Source: Leuctra nigra (taxonomy: Eukaryota; Arthropoda; Insecta; Plecoptera; Leuctridae). Taken from it: DNA of 64,000 nucleotides. The notes beneath the pieces were generated by a model, which ran no database searches, was not told where the DNA came from, and saw nothing but the letters and a program-made list of their open reading frames with translations. The stretch spans positions 26,749,151 through 26,813,150 of the forward strand of contig OW203765.1 in the NCBI GenBank assembly GCA_934045905.1. The letters run 5' to 3'. This document shows positions 36,423 through 47,902 of this stretch, piece after piece. The translations under genes were made by a program, and so were the position numbers. Numbering within the stretch: the stretch's first letter is position 1; each line of letters opens with the position of its first letter.

Positions 36423-37199
36423 GAAGCTCAGTCAGGTGTTCTCTGCGCATTGGTTCATTTGTATGTAAGCACTTTGTGATACGAGGATAACTTTTTGGAG
36501 GGTAAGCTGAGAAGTGTTGAATACAGACTTTCTTAATCAAATGCATAATGCGTAATACTAATATTACAAAATATTAATAATCCTGGCGCAACCTTGACAG
36601 TTCATCCAACATCTATTACCCCCTATTTTCCCTCATTGATTGGTTGTGCACCCCAAGTTTTATTGGGACCTGTACTGAATTAATCGAATGAGCAATTGTT
36701 TAAAGATAATAATCAATTATTGTTGCTGCAGACAGAAGTGTTTCACGTGTGTTTATGTTTGCCCTCAACCCCTTCCGAGATCAAGCTTGCAGAATGTCAC
36801 GATTTTTTTATTTTTTTTAACATTCCGCAAATTGCGAAGCTGTTATTATGAGCTATCATTCAAATAAATTAAGATAAACCACGAAGGCCGTGAATTTATT
36901 GTAAAGGGAGATAAGATCGTCCGATTTAAAAATTAATTTTACTGTGAAATAGGAATGTGTTTGGCTGAAAAGTGAAGGTATTGAGTGGAGACGTGCTGGA
37001 AGGTCATAAAAAGCAAAAGGGTTCGTAAATAATACGTAGAATATTGATAAATATCGAGATTTAAGTTTGGTTTTGCTGTGGTTCGGGATTGGAAAAAGGA
37101 AGAGAGATTTGTCACGGTGACATGGGGTAAAATTTCACTGCGGGTCAAAAACTACATTTAACTTTTTAAACCAAGGTGTTTAAAGTGAAAAAATTGTTG

Positions 37200-38588
37200 A
37201 TGCATTTGAGATCCAAGATGAAGAGGAGTGTAAATGAAGGTGAGGTCAGCTTGGTTGAAAGACTCATGATGGAGGTACGGGAATTGAAGGAAGAAATATC
37301 CGATATGAAGATAAAACAGGAAATAGTACATGAAGAGTGGAAGAAAGAAGTTGCTGGTATTAAACAAATACATGAACAAGCAGATAATGACTCAATTGAC
37401 ATGTTTGCTGGAAGAATGGTTTGGGAAAGTGAATGCAAAGAAGAGTTGAAAAGAATAAAGAAAAGTGTATTGGATAGAAATGTATGGGAAGAGAAAATGG
37501 TGAAGAGAAGTATATGGTATGTAAACGAATTGATTAGGTTAGAAGAGGAGAGACGGACTGATAGATTAGATAATATTCAGGAAAGAGATCGAGAGTGCCA
37601 AGAACAAATGGGGGAGAGAGCAAAGTTTGTTGGCAAGTGGCAAGATATTACAAATAGGTTAGAACAGTTAATGAATACAGTCAATGATAATCATAAAAAA
37701 CATTATGTGGAGATGGCAGAGATCTTGACAACAGGCGGAAGCAGTGAAACGAGTATTCAATTGAACGTGCATAAAGAAAACCAACCACAAAGCAATGTTC
37801 AAGAAGTAAGTTCGTCGTGTGAATCATTGCATAAGCAAGATAAACATCAGCAAGAACAGCGACAGAAACAGAAGAAAGTGCAGAAAAGGAAAGCAGAACA
37901 AGAGAACAAAAATGAAGAAGAAAATAACATGATGATTGAGAACGATACTCAGGAAAAAGATGATCAAGATTATGAAGAGAAGTCCGAGAAGAGTCATTTG
38001 AAGAGGAGTGATGATAATCAAAAGTCGTTTGAAGAGAATAGAGCATTGGAAGATACAATTTTATTGATGGGAGATGTGAGTGGCAGTGAAGCCTGGGTTT
38101 TCGCGTTGGGTAAGGGATGTCATGTGAGAAGGGAGCCTGGAATAAAAATCAGGGAAATTACTGCAAGAATTGAAGATGGATGTTATGCAAAACAGAGTGG
38201 GCTGAAGAAAGTAATTTTTCAAGTGGGAAATAGGGAAGTTTGGAATCGGTTGGATAAAGACGAGATAATGAAAGATTTTGAGGATTTGATGCAAGTCTCT
38301 ACAACCTTTTTTGGTCCAAAGATAAAAATAGGTATTGTGGGTTTACTAAGTAATTACTCAGTAACTTTGAATGAAGGGTTGAAGAAGTTGGCGAAAGAGA
38401 AAGAGGTGGAATATATTGAATTGGAATACACACCAGGATTCTTGATGGATAGAAGGAAGTGGGCCCGAGAAGTTGGAAGAAAATTGAAAATGAGGGTTGA
38501 GGAGAAGGTTGTTATTAACAAGAAGAATGTTTGGACTCAGTCGAAGCGGGGTTTTCGGACAAGTTGGGTTTCAAGGATAATATTATAG
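37200..38588 (+). CDS. Retrotransposon ORF1, coiled coil plus SGNH-like domain
   Basis: 462 residues from ATG 37200 (MHLRSKMKRSVNEGEVSL). The frame is also open a little upstream through a GTG. Residues about 15-180 are charged and heptad-like (LMMEVRELKEEISDMKIKQE), a probable coiled coil for ORF1 multimerisation. Residues 200-285 are Gln/Lys/Glu-rich and low-complexity. The last 170 residues look like the SGNH/esterase-type domain found in some LINE ORF1 proteins: ILLMGDVSGSEAW in the place of the GDS block, VIFQVGNREVW in the place of the GxND block, and IGIVGLLSNYS. The GDS nucleophile is changed to GDV, so hydrolase activity is doubtful. ORF1 proteins bind the element's RNA. The domain call is inference. 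Confidence 0.7.
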   Translation: MHLRSKMKRSVNEGEVSLVERLMMEVRELKEEISDMKIKQEIVHEEWKKEVAGIKQIHEQADNDSIDMFAGRMVWESECKEELKRIKKSVLDRNVWEEKMVKRSIWYVNELIRLEEERRTDRLDNIQERDRECQEQMGERAKFVGKWQDITNRLEQLMNTVNDNHKKHYVEMAEILTTGGSSETSIQLNVHKENQPQSNVQEVSSSCESLHKQDKHQQEQRQKQKKVQKRKAEQENKNEEENNMMIENDTQEKDDQDYEEKSEKSHLKRSDDNQKSFEENRALEDTILLMGDVSGSEAWVFALGKGCHVRREPGIKIREITARIEDGCYAKQSGLKKVIFQVGNREVWNRLDKDEIMKDFEDLMQVSTTFFGPKIKIGIVGLLSNYSVTLNEGLKKLAKEKEVEYIELEYTPGFLMDRRKWAREVGRKLKMRVEEKVVINKKNVWTQSKRGFRTSWVSRIIL

Positions 38589-38596
38589 GAAGGAGA

Positions 38597-41578
38597 ATGA
38601 TGAAGTATGTGAAGAAAAGCAAGACTAATAGGGAAGGTGGAGGTTACAGATATAGAAGAAGAGAAGTTATAAGGATGGGAACAATAAATATTGTCACGTT
38701 AAATGGGAAAATAGAAGAAGTGATTGATGAAATGAAAGAGAGAAAGATGCATGTGTTGGGTTTGAGTGAAACAAAATGGAGAGGAGAAGGGTATAAAGAA
38801 TTGAGAGATAGTTATTGTATATATTGGTGTGGTGATAAAGAATGTAAATTTGGAGTTGCAATTATACTGTGTCAAGAAATGAAAAGCAAGGTTGTGCAAG
38901 TAGAGTACATCAATGAGAGGTTAATTAAATTGAAATTGTTTTTCGAAGAAATGTTAGTAGAAATTTTACAAGTTTATGCACCTCAAGTTGGAAGGAAAAT
39001 GGCTGAAAAAGAAACTTTTCTTGAGCTTGTAGAAGAAAATATATCTCTTGAAAGTACATTTGTAATGGGTGACTTAAATGCAAAGGTTGGAAGAGAAAGA
39101 AGAGGATTTGAAAAGGTTTTGGGAAAAAATGGATATGGATCCAGGAATAAGGAAGGAGAAAATTTGTTAGAAGTTTGTGCAAGAAATGGATTGGTGATTG
39201 GAAATAGTATGTTTGAGAAGAATGAAAAGAATATGATCACGAGGTATGGTTGGGATGGGAGATCGAAATCGGTAATTGATTATATAATATACAGTGACGC
39301 ACTTAGAAAAATGGTATTGGATGTAAAGGTTGTACCGCATGTGGCGTTTGATGGTGATCATCGACTATTAATAGCGGATATACGAATGCCAAGAAAATGT
39401 GTTGAAAGAAGAAAAGCGAAGAGAAGAAGAAAATTGAAGGTATGGAGATTGCAGAATGATGAAATAAGAAAAGAATTTAAAATGGCAATAGAAGAAAATA
39501 TGCCAGTTGGGGATCTTAATTTGGTAGAAGAGGAATGGATGAGTTTTAAAAATGCTATATTGACTATTACAGAAAATATATGCGGGAGGACAAAGGGATT
39601 GAGAAGAAGAAAGGAAACACCGTGGTGGACACATGCAATTAAGTGTGCAGTAAGAAAGAAAAGAAAAGCATGGGTTAAAAAAGAAGAGTGCAGAACAATA
39701 TTGAATATAAATAAATATCAAAGGATGAAGAGATATGTTCACTTTTTGGTTTCAGAAGAAAAATCGAAGACAATGAACGCATTTGTTGAATGTCTAGAGA
39801 GGGACTTTGAGGCAAACAAAAAGATGCTATATTCTGTAGTAAAATGTAAGAGGCAAGATAATAGAACAACTAATTATATGGTAAATGAAAGGGGATGCCT
39901 TACAAATGATGTGGAGGAAATACAAGATATGTGGAAGCACTACTTTTCAAAGTTATTGAATGATGACAAAGGTGGTACTGAAGACAAGGAAATAAGTGAA
40001 AAGTGCGATAAATTGAATTGTCAAGATGATATGGTAATGTTTGGGGAAGTTGAGGTGGCAGTAAAAGGGATGAAAAATGGAAGATCGCCGGGAGTGGATG
40101 AGATAAGTGTGGAAATGATAAAGGCAGGTGGTAAAGCTGGATTGGAGTGGTTTTACAGAGTTGTGGCATCGGCATGGATTCAAAAAACTGTACCAAGGGA
40201 TTGGAGGAGAGGTGTTATTGTACCATTGTTTAAGAAAGGGGATCGCAAGAAATGTAGCAACTATAGAGGGATAACACTCATGAGCCAAGGAGCGAAGATA
40301 TACGAACGAATTATAGAGAAGAGGATACGAAGTGTAGTTGAAGAGGATTTGAAAGATGAACAATATGGATTTAGAAGAAACAGATCTACGATAGACCTTA
40401 TATTCGCTATAAGGACCATTATGGAGAGAAATTGGGAGATGGGAAAGGAAATATGGTTAGTGTTTCTGGATATTGAAAAAGCGTATGATCATTTGCCAAG
40501 GGATAGGGTGTGGGAGAGTTTAGAAAAGAGGGAAATAGACAAGAAGTTGATTGAAAGAGTACAGAGTTTGTATGTTGGATGTGAGAGTTGTGTGGAAACA
40601 GTGGGAGGAAGAACGGGATGGTTTAGTGTGAGATCAGGAGTAAGGCAAGGCAGTGTGTTGTCACCTTTGCTGTTCATTATGGTAATGGATGATATAATTC
40701 GGGAGGTGGAAAGGAATGAAGATCTAGATTCGCAAACTGGAGTATATGCGGATGATGTTGTAATTTGGGGAGAGACTGAAGAGTTGGTACAGAAGAAAGT
40801 GGATGTGTGGAACGAAGTGATAAAAAGATATGGAATGAAGATTAGTAGTGAGAAGAGTGAATATTTGGTTTTGGAGAAGAAGAAAAATGGGCTTGTAAGA
40901 AATGGTTTGAAATTGGATAGAAAAGATATTAAACAAGTAGAAGATTTTAGTTATCTAGGAAGTTTGGTTACAAAAGACGGAAAGTGTTCGAAAGAAGTTA
41001 AAAGAAGAATACAGAAAGCAGACGGGTTTTATCAAAAAGTTAGAAAATTAGTATGGAATAGGGATTTACCACTTAAATTTAAATTAGTATTATACAAGCA
41101 ATATTTTTTACCGATATTATGTTATGGGGCGGTGACGTGGAATTTGGGATGGAAGGAGGAGAGTATGGTACAAGCAGAAGAGATGAAGTTCGTGAGAGGA
41201 ATGGCAAATATATCGATGAAGGAACATGTAAGAAGTATGGTGATAAGGAAGAAGATGGGTGTGGAGAGTGTTGGGTTCAAAATTGGGCGAGAAAGACTGA
41301 GGTGGTTTGGTAAACTTAAGAGAATGAAAGACAGTAGAAGAGCCAAAAGTGAATTTGGAAAGTATGTGGAAGGTAAAAGAAAAGTTGGGAGGCCAAGAGA
41401 TAGATGGATTGAACAGGTGAAAAGAGATGTTGAGGAACGAGGTGAAAGATGGGAAGAAGTTGAAAGGAAACATTTGTGGGTAAATCAAGAATTATGGGAA
41501 CAAATAGTTACTAAAGTGGAGGTAGTAGAGGAGGATGAGGATGAAGAAGAAAAAGACGGAGGAGAAGAAGAAGAATAA
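38597..41578 (+). CDS. Retrotransposon ORF2: APE endonuclease and reverse transcriptase
   Basis: About 993 residues from ATG 38597, 8 nt after the ORF1 stop, so translation probably reinitiates; the frame itself overlaps ORF1. Endonuclease: INIVTLNGK (Asn), LSETKW (Glu), MGDLNAKVG (Asp/Asn), VIDYIIYSD and DGDHRLLIAD (Asp-His), so the catalytic set is complete. RT: LFKKGDRKKCSNYRGITLM, QYGFRRNRSTID, FLDIEKAYDHLPRD, SGVRQGSVLSPLLF, GVYADDVVIWGE (YADD) and FSYLGSLVTKDG. The C-terminal LRWFGKLKRM and VGRPRDRWIEQVKRDV are typical of RTE-type proteins. It ends in a Glu-rich stretch. Intact, with no stops or frameshifts. Confidence 0.93.
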   Translation: MMKYVKKSKTNREGGGYRYRRREVIRMGTINIVTLNGKIEEVIDEMKERKMHVLGLSETKWRGEGYKELRDSYCIYWCGDKECKFGVAIILCQEMKSKVVQVEYINERLIKLKLFFEEMLVEILQVYAPQVGRKMAEKETFLELVEENISLESTFVMGDLNAKVGRERRGFEKVLGKNGYGSRNKEGENLLEVCARNGLVIGNSMFEKNEKNMITRYGWDGRSKSVIDYIIYSDALRKMVLDVKVVPHVAFDGDHRLLIADIRMPRKCVERRKAKRRRKLKVWRLQNDEIRKEFKMAIEENMPVGDLNLVEEEWMSFKNAILTITENICGRTKGLRRRKETPWWTHAIKCAVRKKRKAWVKKEECRTILNINKYQRMKRYVHFLVSEEKSKTMNAFVECLERDFEANKKMLYSVVKCKRQDNRTTNYMVNERGCLTNDVEEIQDMWKHYFSKLLNDDKGGTEDKEISEKCDKLNCQDDMVMFGEVEVAVKGMKNGRSPGVDEISVEMIKAGGKAGLEWFYRVVASAWIQKTVPRDWRRGVIVPLFKKGDRKKCSNYRGITLMSQGAKIYERIIEKRIRSVVEEDLKDEQYGFRRNRSTIDLIFAIRTIMERNWEMGKEIWLVFLDIEKAYDHLPRDRVWESLEKREIDKKLIERVQSLYVGCESCVETVGGRTGWFSVRSGVRQGSVLSPLLFIMVMDDIIREVERNEDLDSQTGVYADDVVIWGETEELVQKKVDVWNEVIKRYGMKISSEKSEYLVLEKKKNGLVRNGLKLDRKDIKQVEDFSYLGSLVTKDGKCSKEVKRRIQKADGFYQKVRKLVWNRDLPLKFKLVLYKQYFLPILCYGAVTWNLGWKEESMVQAEEMKFVRGMANISMKEHVRSMVIRKKMGVESVGFKIGRERLRWFGKLKRMKDSRRAKSEFGKYVEGKRKVGRPRDRWIEQVKRDVEERGERWEEVERKHLWVNQELWEQIVTKVEVVEEDEDEEEKDGGEEEE

Positions 41579-41775
41579 AAAGAAGGAGAAGAAGAACAAG
41601 AAGAAAAAAGGAAGGAGGGGAGGAGGATGAGAAGGAAGACAAATGTGACAGGCCTGGCTAGCCGGCATTACTAAATGTATTTAGCCTATAAGAAATTTTT
41701 ACTCTACCTAGTGTGGAATTAAGTGTTTATAAATGTAAATAAATATGTGATAATAAAAAAAAAATAAAAATCCAA

Positions 41776-42469
41776 AGTTCTTATTCAAGAAGACTATTTT
41801 TCATTATTTAAAAATGTTTACCATGGAATTGTCTTTACGATATCTACAGACAGTAAAAATTTCATTTTGAGTGTCTAAAGATGTTTGAAGTTGCAGTTAT
41901 TTAGTCTAAGGAGTTATCAATTAAACACAAAAGCATGATATTTTGTACGTGTGCGTCTCGGAAGTGTTTGACCTCAACGTCAAACAAAAAATATGTGTCA
42001 ACTATTTTTAGGTAGACAATAATCACAAAAAATATTATTTAAATCCCAAGTGGTCAGGTTGCTATGACTCTGTTTTAATGTATATTTAACTTTTTACCAT
42101 ATAATAGTCTAGGTATACGTTATCTACATTTATTAACAAAATACTTACCTACCATTTTTTTTCTTTTAGTTTGGAGCATTTTTTGATATTCATTAAAAAT
42201 TTAACGTTGTAAATATAAGTATTGTTACGCCAAGTTAACACGGTTCAATGTGTCATTCAATTCAAAGATTTTAAGCGTTTGGTTCACGCATCCATTGTAT
42301 ACAGTTCAAGGAATATAATCGTGTAGACAAGTAATTGAAGCAAAAGTACGTTTCATTTAGAACCGGTCCTATTTTCCTTAAATTAATTAATTATTGAATG
42401 CCATGAATTGAATAAAACATTGAACCCTGTGAACTATAGGCTGAACATTATTTCTGAAATCATACCATA
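41776..42469. other. AT-rich DNA, probable 3' UTR and flank of the minus-strand exon
   Basis: No coding region. A minus-strand AATAAA at about 42130 could end the transcript of the 42470-42685 exon. Confidence 0.4.
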
Positions 42470-42685
42470 TCAGTCTGCTATCGGGCTTCTTGTAGGAAGA
42501 CCGAAGAAGAAAAGTATTTCCTCGAGTCTCTCATTCTTGAAGGGAATGTTGCACTGCGTTGAGTTGAGATACCCAAAAACTCGGGGAAGTTGTTGACTCC
42601 CCGCTGCCTCACCAGGAAGTTGTGTCCCCGAAGAAACCAAACCAGAGTGGGCTCCAATTCCTCCAAATAAGTAGTTCAGGTTGCA
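42470..42685 (-). CDS. Candidate last coding exon of an unknown minus-strand gene
   Basis: A strong acceptor (CTTCTTTCCCGGTTCAG| at 42686) opens a frame of 71 codons to TGA at 42470-42472. The other two frames close soon after the acceptor. The peptide begins CNLNYLFGGIGAHSGLV and ends GLPTRSPIAD, with a middle part STQCNIPFKNERLEEILFFF. I do not recognise the family. The upstream intron is the tandem array 42714-47716, so earlier exons would lie beyond 47.7 kb, and I could not find them. Small and unconfirmed. Confidence 0.4.
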   Translation of the reverse strand, partial: CNLNYLFGGIGAHSGLVSSGTQLPGEAAGSQQLPRVFGYLNSTQCNIPFKNERLEEILFFFGLPTRSPIAD

Positions 42686-42713
42686 CTGAACCGGGAAAGA
42701 AGATACACATTAG

Positions 42714-43200
42714 TGTCTACAGCTCAGATCACAGCTCACCAACCCACCAAGTCATGTCTACCAAGTCTCTGATACCTACTGACTCACCAGGGGAATGGCT
42801 ACAGACGACGGCTACCCGGATTGTGGTTTCAAATCACCAGAGGAATGGCTACAGCTCAGATCACAGCTCAGCAACCCACCAAGTCATGTCTACAGCTCAG
42901 ATCACAGCTCACCAACCCACCAAGTCATGTCTACCAAGTCTCTGATACCTACTGACTCACCAGGGGAATGGCTACAGACGACGGCTACCCGGATTGTGGT
43001 TTCAAATCACCAGAGGAATGGCTACAGCTCAGATCACAGCTCAGCAACCCACCAAGTCATGTCTACAGCTCAGATCACAGCTCACCAACCCACCAAGTCA
43101 TGTCTACCAAGTCTCTGATACCTACTGACTCACCAGGGGAATGGCTACAGACGACGGCTACCCGGATTGTGGTTTCAAATCACCAGAGGAATGGCTACAG
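42714..43200. repeat. Tandem array, 173-bp unit, about 3 copies
   Basis: Near-identical 173-bp units join an AGCTCAGATCACAGCTCACC module to one or two 50-bp modules (GGCTACAGACGACGGCTACC and so on). This is the edge of the array nearest the exon at 42685. Confidence 0.93.
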
Positions 43201-43650
43201 ACGACGGCTACTCGGATTGCGATGACTGTCACCAGGGGATTAGCTACAGGCGACGGCTACCCGAATAGTGGTTTTAAATCACCAGAGGAATGGCTACAGA
43301 CGACGGCTACCCGGATTGTGGTTTTAAATCACCAGAGGATTGGCTACAGACGACGGCTACCCGGATTGTGGTTTTAAATCACCAGAGGAATGGCTACAGA
43401 CGACGGCTACCCGGATTGTGGTTTTAAATCACCAGAGGATTGGCTACAGACGACGGCTACCCGGATTGTGGTTTTAAATCACCAGAGGAATGGCTACAGA
43501 CGACGGCTACCCGGATTGTGGTTTTAAATCACCAGAGGAATGGCTACAGACGACGGCTACCCGGATTGTGGTTTTAAATCACCAGAGGATTGGCTACAGA
43601 CGACAGCTACCCGGATTGTGGTTTTAAATCACCAGAGGAATGGCTACAAC
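43186..43650. repeat. Tandem array, 50-bp monomers
   Basis: About nine nearly identical 50-bp monomers (GGCTACAGACGACGGCTACC, then CGGATTGTGGTTTTAAATCA, then CCAGAGGAAT), the simplest state of the repeat. Confidence 0.93.
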
Positions 43651-46600
43651 GACGGCAACCCGGTTAGCGGTGTCTGGTGCACCAGGTGAAGGGCTAAGAC
43701 GACGACTACTCGGATTGCGGTGACTGGCTCACCAGGGGATTGGCTACAGACGACGGCTATTCGGATTGTGGTTTTAAATCACCAAAGGAATGGCTATAGA
43801 CTACGGCTACCCGGTTAGCGGTGTCTGTTGCACCAGGTGAAGGGCTACAGACGACGACTACTCGGATTGCGGTGACTGGCTCACCAGGGGATTGGCTACA
43901 GACGACGGCTACCCGGATTGTGGTTTTAAATCACCAGAGGAATGGCTACAGACTACGGCTACCCGGTTAGCGGTGTCTGGTGCACCAGGTGAAGGGCTAC
44001 AGACGACGACTACTCGGATTGCCGTGACTGGCTCACTGGGGGATTGTCTACAGACGACAACTACCCGGTATGAGGTTTTAAATCAACAGAGGATTGGCTA
44101 CAGACGACGGCTACCCGGATTGTGGTTTTACATCACCAGAGGAATGGCTATAGACGACGGCAACCCAGTTAGCGGTGACTGTTGCACCAGGTGAAGGGCT
44201 ACAGACGACCACTACTCGAATTGCGGTGACTGGCTCACCAGGGGATTGGCTACAGACGACGGCTACCCGGATTGTGGTTTGAAATCACCAGAGGGATGGC
44301 TACAGACGACGGCAACCCGGTAAGCGGTGTCTGTTGCACCAGGTGAAGGGCTACAGACGACGACTACTCGGATTGCGGTGACTGGCTCACCAGGGGATTG
44401 GCTACAGACGACGGCTACCCGGATTGTGGTTTTAAATCACCAAAGGAATGGCTACAGACTACGGCAACCCGGTTAGCAGTGTCTGTTGCACCAGGTGAAG
44501 GGCTACAGACGACGACTATTTGGATTGCGGTGACTGGCTCACCAGGGGATTGGCTACAGACGACGGCTACCCGGATTGTGGTTTTAAATCACCAGAGGAA
44601 TGGCTACAGACTACGGCAACCCGGTTAGCGGTGTCTGTTGCACCAGGTGAAGGGCTACAGACGACGACTACTCGGATTGCGGTGACTGGCTCACCAGGGG
44701 ATTAGCTACAGACGACGGCTACCCGGATTGTGGTTTTAAATCACCAGAGGAATGGCTACAGACTACGGCAACCCGGTTAGCGGTGTCTGTTGCACCAGGT
44801 GAAGGGCTACAGACGACGACTACTCGGATTGCAGTGTCTGGCTCACCAGGGGATTGGCTACAGACGACGGCTACCCGGATTGTGGTTTTAAATCACCAGA
44901 GGAATGGCTACAGACTACGGCAACCCGGTAAGCGGTGTCTGTTGCACCAGGTGAGGGGCTACAGATGACGACTACTCGGATTGCGGTGACTGGCTCACCA
45001 GGGGATTGGCTACAGACGACGGCTACCCGGATTGTGGTTTTAAATCACCAGAGGAATGGCTACAGACGACGGCAACCCGGTTAGCGGTGTCTGTTGCACC
45101 AGGTGAAGGGCTACAGACGACGACTACTCGGATTGCAGTGTCTGGCTCACCAGGGGATTGGCTACAGACGACGGCTACCCGGATTGTGGTTTTAAATCAC
45201 CAGAGGAATGGCTACAGACTACGGCAACCCGGTAAGCGGTGTCTGTTGCACCAGGTGAGGGGCTACAGATGACGACTACTCGGATTGCGGTGACTGGCTC
45301 ACCAGGGGATTGGCTACAGACGACGGCTACCCGGATTGTGGTTTTAAATCACCAGAGGAATGGCTACAGACTACGGCAACCCGGTTAGCGGTGTCTGTTG
45401 CACCAGGTGAAGGGCTACAGACGACGACTACTCGGATTGCGGTGACTGGCTCACCAGGGGATTAGCTACAGACGACGGCTACCCGGATTGTGGTTTTAAA
45501 TCACCAGAGGAATGGCTACAGACGACGGCAACCCGGTTAGCGGTGACTGGTGCACCAGGTGAGGGGCTACAGATGACGACTACTCGGATTGCGGTGACTG
45601 GCTCACCAGGGGATTGGCTACAGACGACGGCTACCCGGATTGTGGTTTTAAATCACCAGAGGAATGGCTACAGACTACGGCAACCCGGTTAGCGGTGTCT
45701 GTTGCACCAGGTGAAGGGCTACAGACGACGACTACTCGGATTGCAGTGTCTGGCTCACCAGGGGATTGGCTACAGACGACGGCTACCCGGATTGTGGTTT
45801 TAAATCACCAGAGGAATGGCTACAGACTACGGCAACCCGGTTAGCGGTGTCTGGTGCACTAGGTGAAGGGCTACAGACGAAGACTACTCGGATTGCGGTG
45901 ACTGGCTCACCAGGGGATTGGCTACAGACGACGGCTACCCGGATTGTGGTTTTAAATCACCAGAGGAATGGCTACAGACTACGGCAACCCGGTTAGCGGT
46001 GTCTGTTGCACCAGGTGAAGGGCTACAGACGACGACTACTCGGATTGCAGTGACTGGCTCACCAGGGGATTGGCTACAGACAACGGCTACCCGGATTGTG
46101 GTTTTAAATCACCAGGGGAATGGCTACAGACGACGGCAACCCGGTTAGCGGTGACTGTTGCACCAGGTGAGGGGCTACAGACGACGACTACTCGGATTGC
46201 GGTGACTGGCTCACCAGGGGATTGGCTTCAGACGACGGCTACCCGGATTGTGGTTTTAAATCACCAGAGGAATGGCTACAGACTACGGCAACCCGGTTAG
46301 CGGTGTCTGGTGCACTAGGTGAAGGGCTACAGACGACGACTACTCGGATTGCGGTGACTGGCTCACCAGGGGATTGGCTACAGACGACGGCTACCCGGAT
46401 TGTGGTTTTAAATCACCAGAGGAATGGCTACAGACTACGGCAACCCGGTTAGCGGTGTCTGGTGCACCAGGTGAAGGGCTACAGATGACGACTACTCGGA
46501 TTGCGGTGACTGGCTCACCAGGGGATTGGCTACAGACGACGGCTACCCGGATTGTGGTTTTAAATCACCAGAGGAATGGCTACAGACTACGGCAACCCGG

Positions 46601-47480
46601 TTAGCGGTGTCTGTTGCACCAGGTGAAGGGCTACAGATGACGACTACTCGGATTGCGGTGACTGGCTCACCAGGGGATTGGCTACAGACGACGGCTACCC
46701 GGATTGTGGTTTTAAATCACCAGAGGAATGGCTACAGACGACGGCAACCCGGTTAGCGGTGACTGGTGCACCAGGTGAGGGGCTACAGATGACGACTACT
46801 CGGATTGCGGTGACTGGCTCACCAGGGGATTGGCTACAGACGACGGCTACCCGGATTGTGGTTTTAAATCACCAGAGGAATGGCTACAGACGACGGCAAC
46901 CCGGTTAGCGGTGTCTGTTGCACCAGGTTAAGGGCTACAGACGACGACTACTCGGATTGCAGTGACTGGCTCACCAGGGGATTGGCTACAGACGACGGCT
47001 ACCCGGATTGTGGTTTTAAATCACCAGAGGAACGGCTACAGACGACGGCAACCCGGTTAGCGGTGTCTGGTGCACCAGGTGAAGGGCTACAGACGACGAC
47101 TCCTCGGATTGCGGTGACTGGCTCACCAGGGGATTGGCTACAGACAACGCTACCCGGATTGTGGTTTTAAATCACTGGAGGAATGGCTACAGACGACGGC
47201 AACCCGGTTAGCGGTGTCTGTTGCACCAGGTGAAGGGCTTGACGACGGCTACCCGGATTGTGGTTTTAAAACACCAAAGGAATGGCTACAGACTACGGCA
47301 ACCCGGTTAGCGGTGTCTGTTGCACCAGGTGAAGGGCTACAGACGACGACTACTCGGATTGCGGTGACTGGCTCACCAGGGGATTGGCTACAGACGACGG
47401 CTACCCGGATTGTGGTTTTAAATCACCAGAGGAATGGCTACAGACGACGGCAACCCGGTTAGCGGTGTCTGGTGCACCAG
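43640..47480. repeat. Tandem array, 152-bp higher-order unit of three 50-51 bp monomers
   Basis: About 25 units. Each is A (CGGATTGTGGTTTTAAATC), B (CGGTTAGCGGTGTCTGTTG) and C (CGGATTGCGGTGACTGGCTC), each preceded by GGCTACAGAC. Units repeat at 152-bp steps. Some are rearranged (for example near 44040 and 47240). The open frames here come from repetition and are not genes. Confidence 0.95.
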
Positions 47481-47716
47481 GTGAAGGGCTACAGACGTTG
47501 ACTATTCGGATTGTGGTTTTAAATCACCAGAGGAACGGCTACAGACGACGGCAACCCGGTTAGCGGTGTCTGGTGCACCAGGTGAAGGGCTACAGACGTT
47601 GACTACTCGGATTGTGGTTTTAAATCACCAGAGGAACGGCTACAGACGACGGCAACCCGGTTAGCGGTGTCAGGTGCACCAGGTGAAGGGCTACAGACGA
47701 CGACTACTCGGTTTAC
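47470..47716. repeat. Distal end of the array, 101-bp dimer units
   Basis: Two or three 101-bp units lacking monomer C and carrying CTACAGACGTTGACTA, then a last partial unit. Confidence 0.85.
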
Positions 47717-47761
47717 AACTGCTGACAGTATTTTTACCGTATTGGTTTTGACTCTTCAATG

Positions 47762-47902
47762 GTGTCTGACGAATCACTGCTGCTGACTCTCCAAAAAGTT
47801 TCTGACGAATCACCAATGCCGACGCTCCAATAGTTTCTGACGAATCTGCGATGCTGACTCTCTAATAGTTTCTGACGAATCATTGCTGCTGACTCTCCAA
47901 CT
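47762..47902. repeat. 35-36 bp minisatellite, four units
   Basis: TCTGACGAATC recurs at 47765, 47801, 47836 and 47871 with GCTGACTCTCCAA between. Confidence 0.88.

Larger units (their letters stand above)
37176..41775 (+). mobile_element. Non-LTR retrotransposon with two intact ORFs (RTE-like)
   Basis: ORF1 (37200-38588) and ORF2 (38597-41578) are followed by a short 3' UTR and an A-rich tail (about 41750-41768, ataataaaaaaaaaataaaaa). ORF2 has endonuclease and reverse transcriptase without a stop. The 5' boundary is not clear; the region from about 36830 could be 5' UTR. No target duplication was found by eye. The strongly A/G-biased plus strand is unlike its surroundings. With both frames open this is a recent copy and potentially active. 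Confidence 0.92.

Noticed and set aside
37158..41488. Antisense ORFs opposite the retrotransposon, Phe/Ser/Leu-rich
   Set aside because: Shadows of the purine-rich sense ORFs.
42795..47462. Many 76-codon ORFs spaced 152 bp in the tandem array
   Set aside because: Frame repetition of the higher-order unit. No plausible protein.
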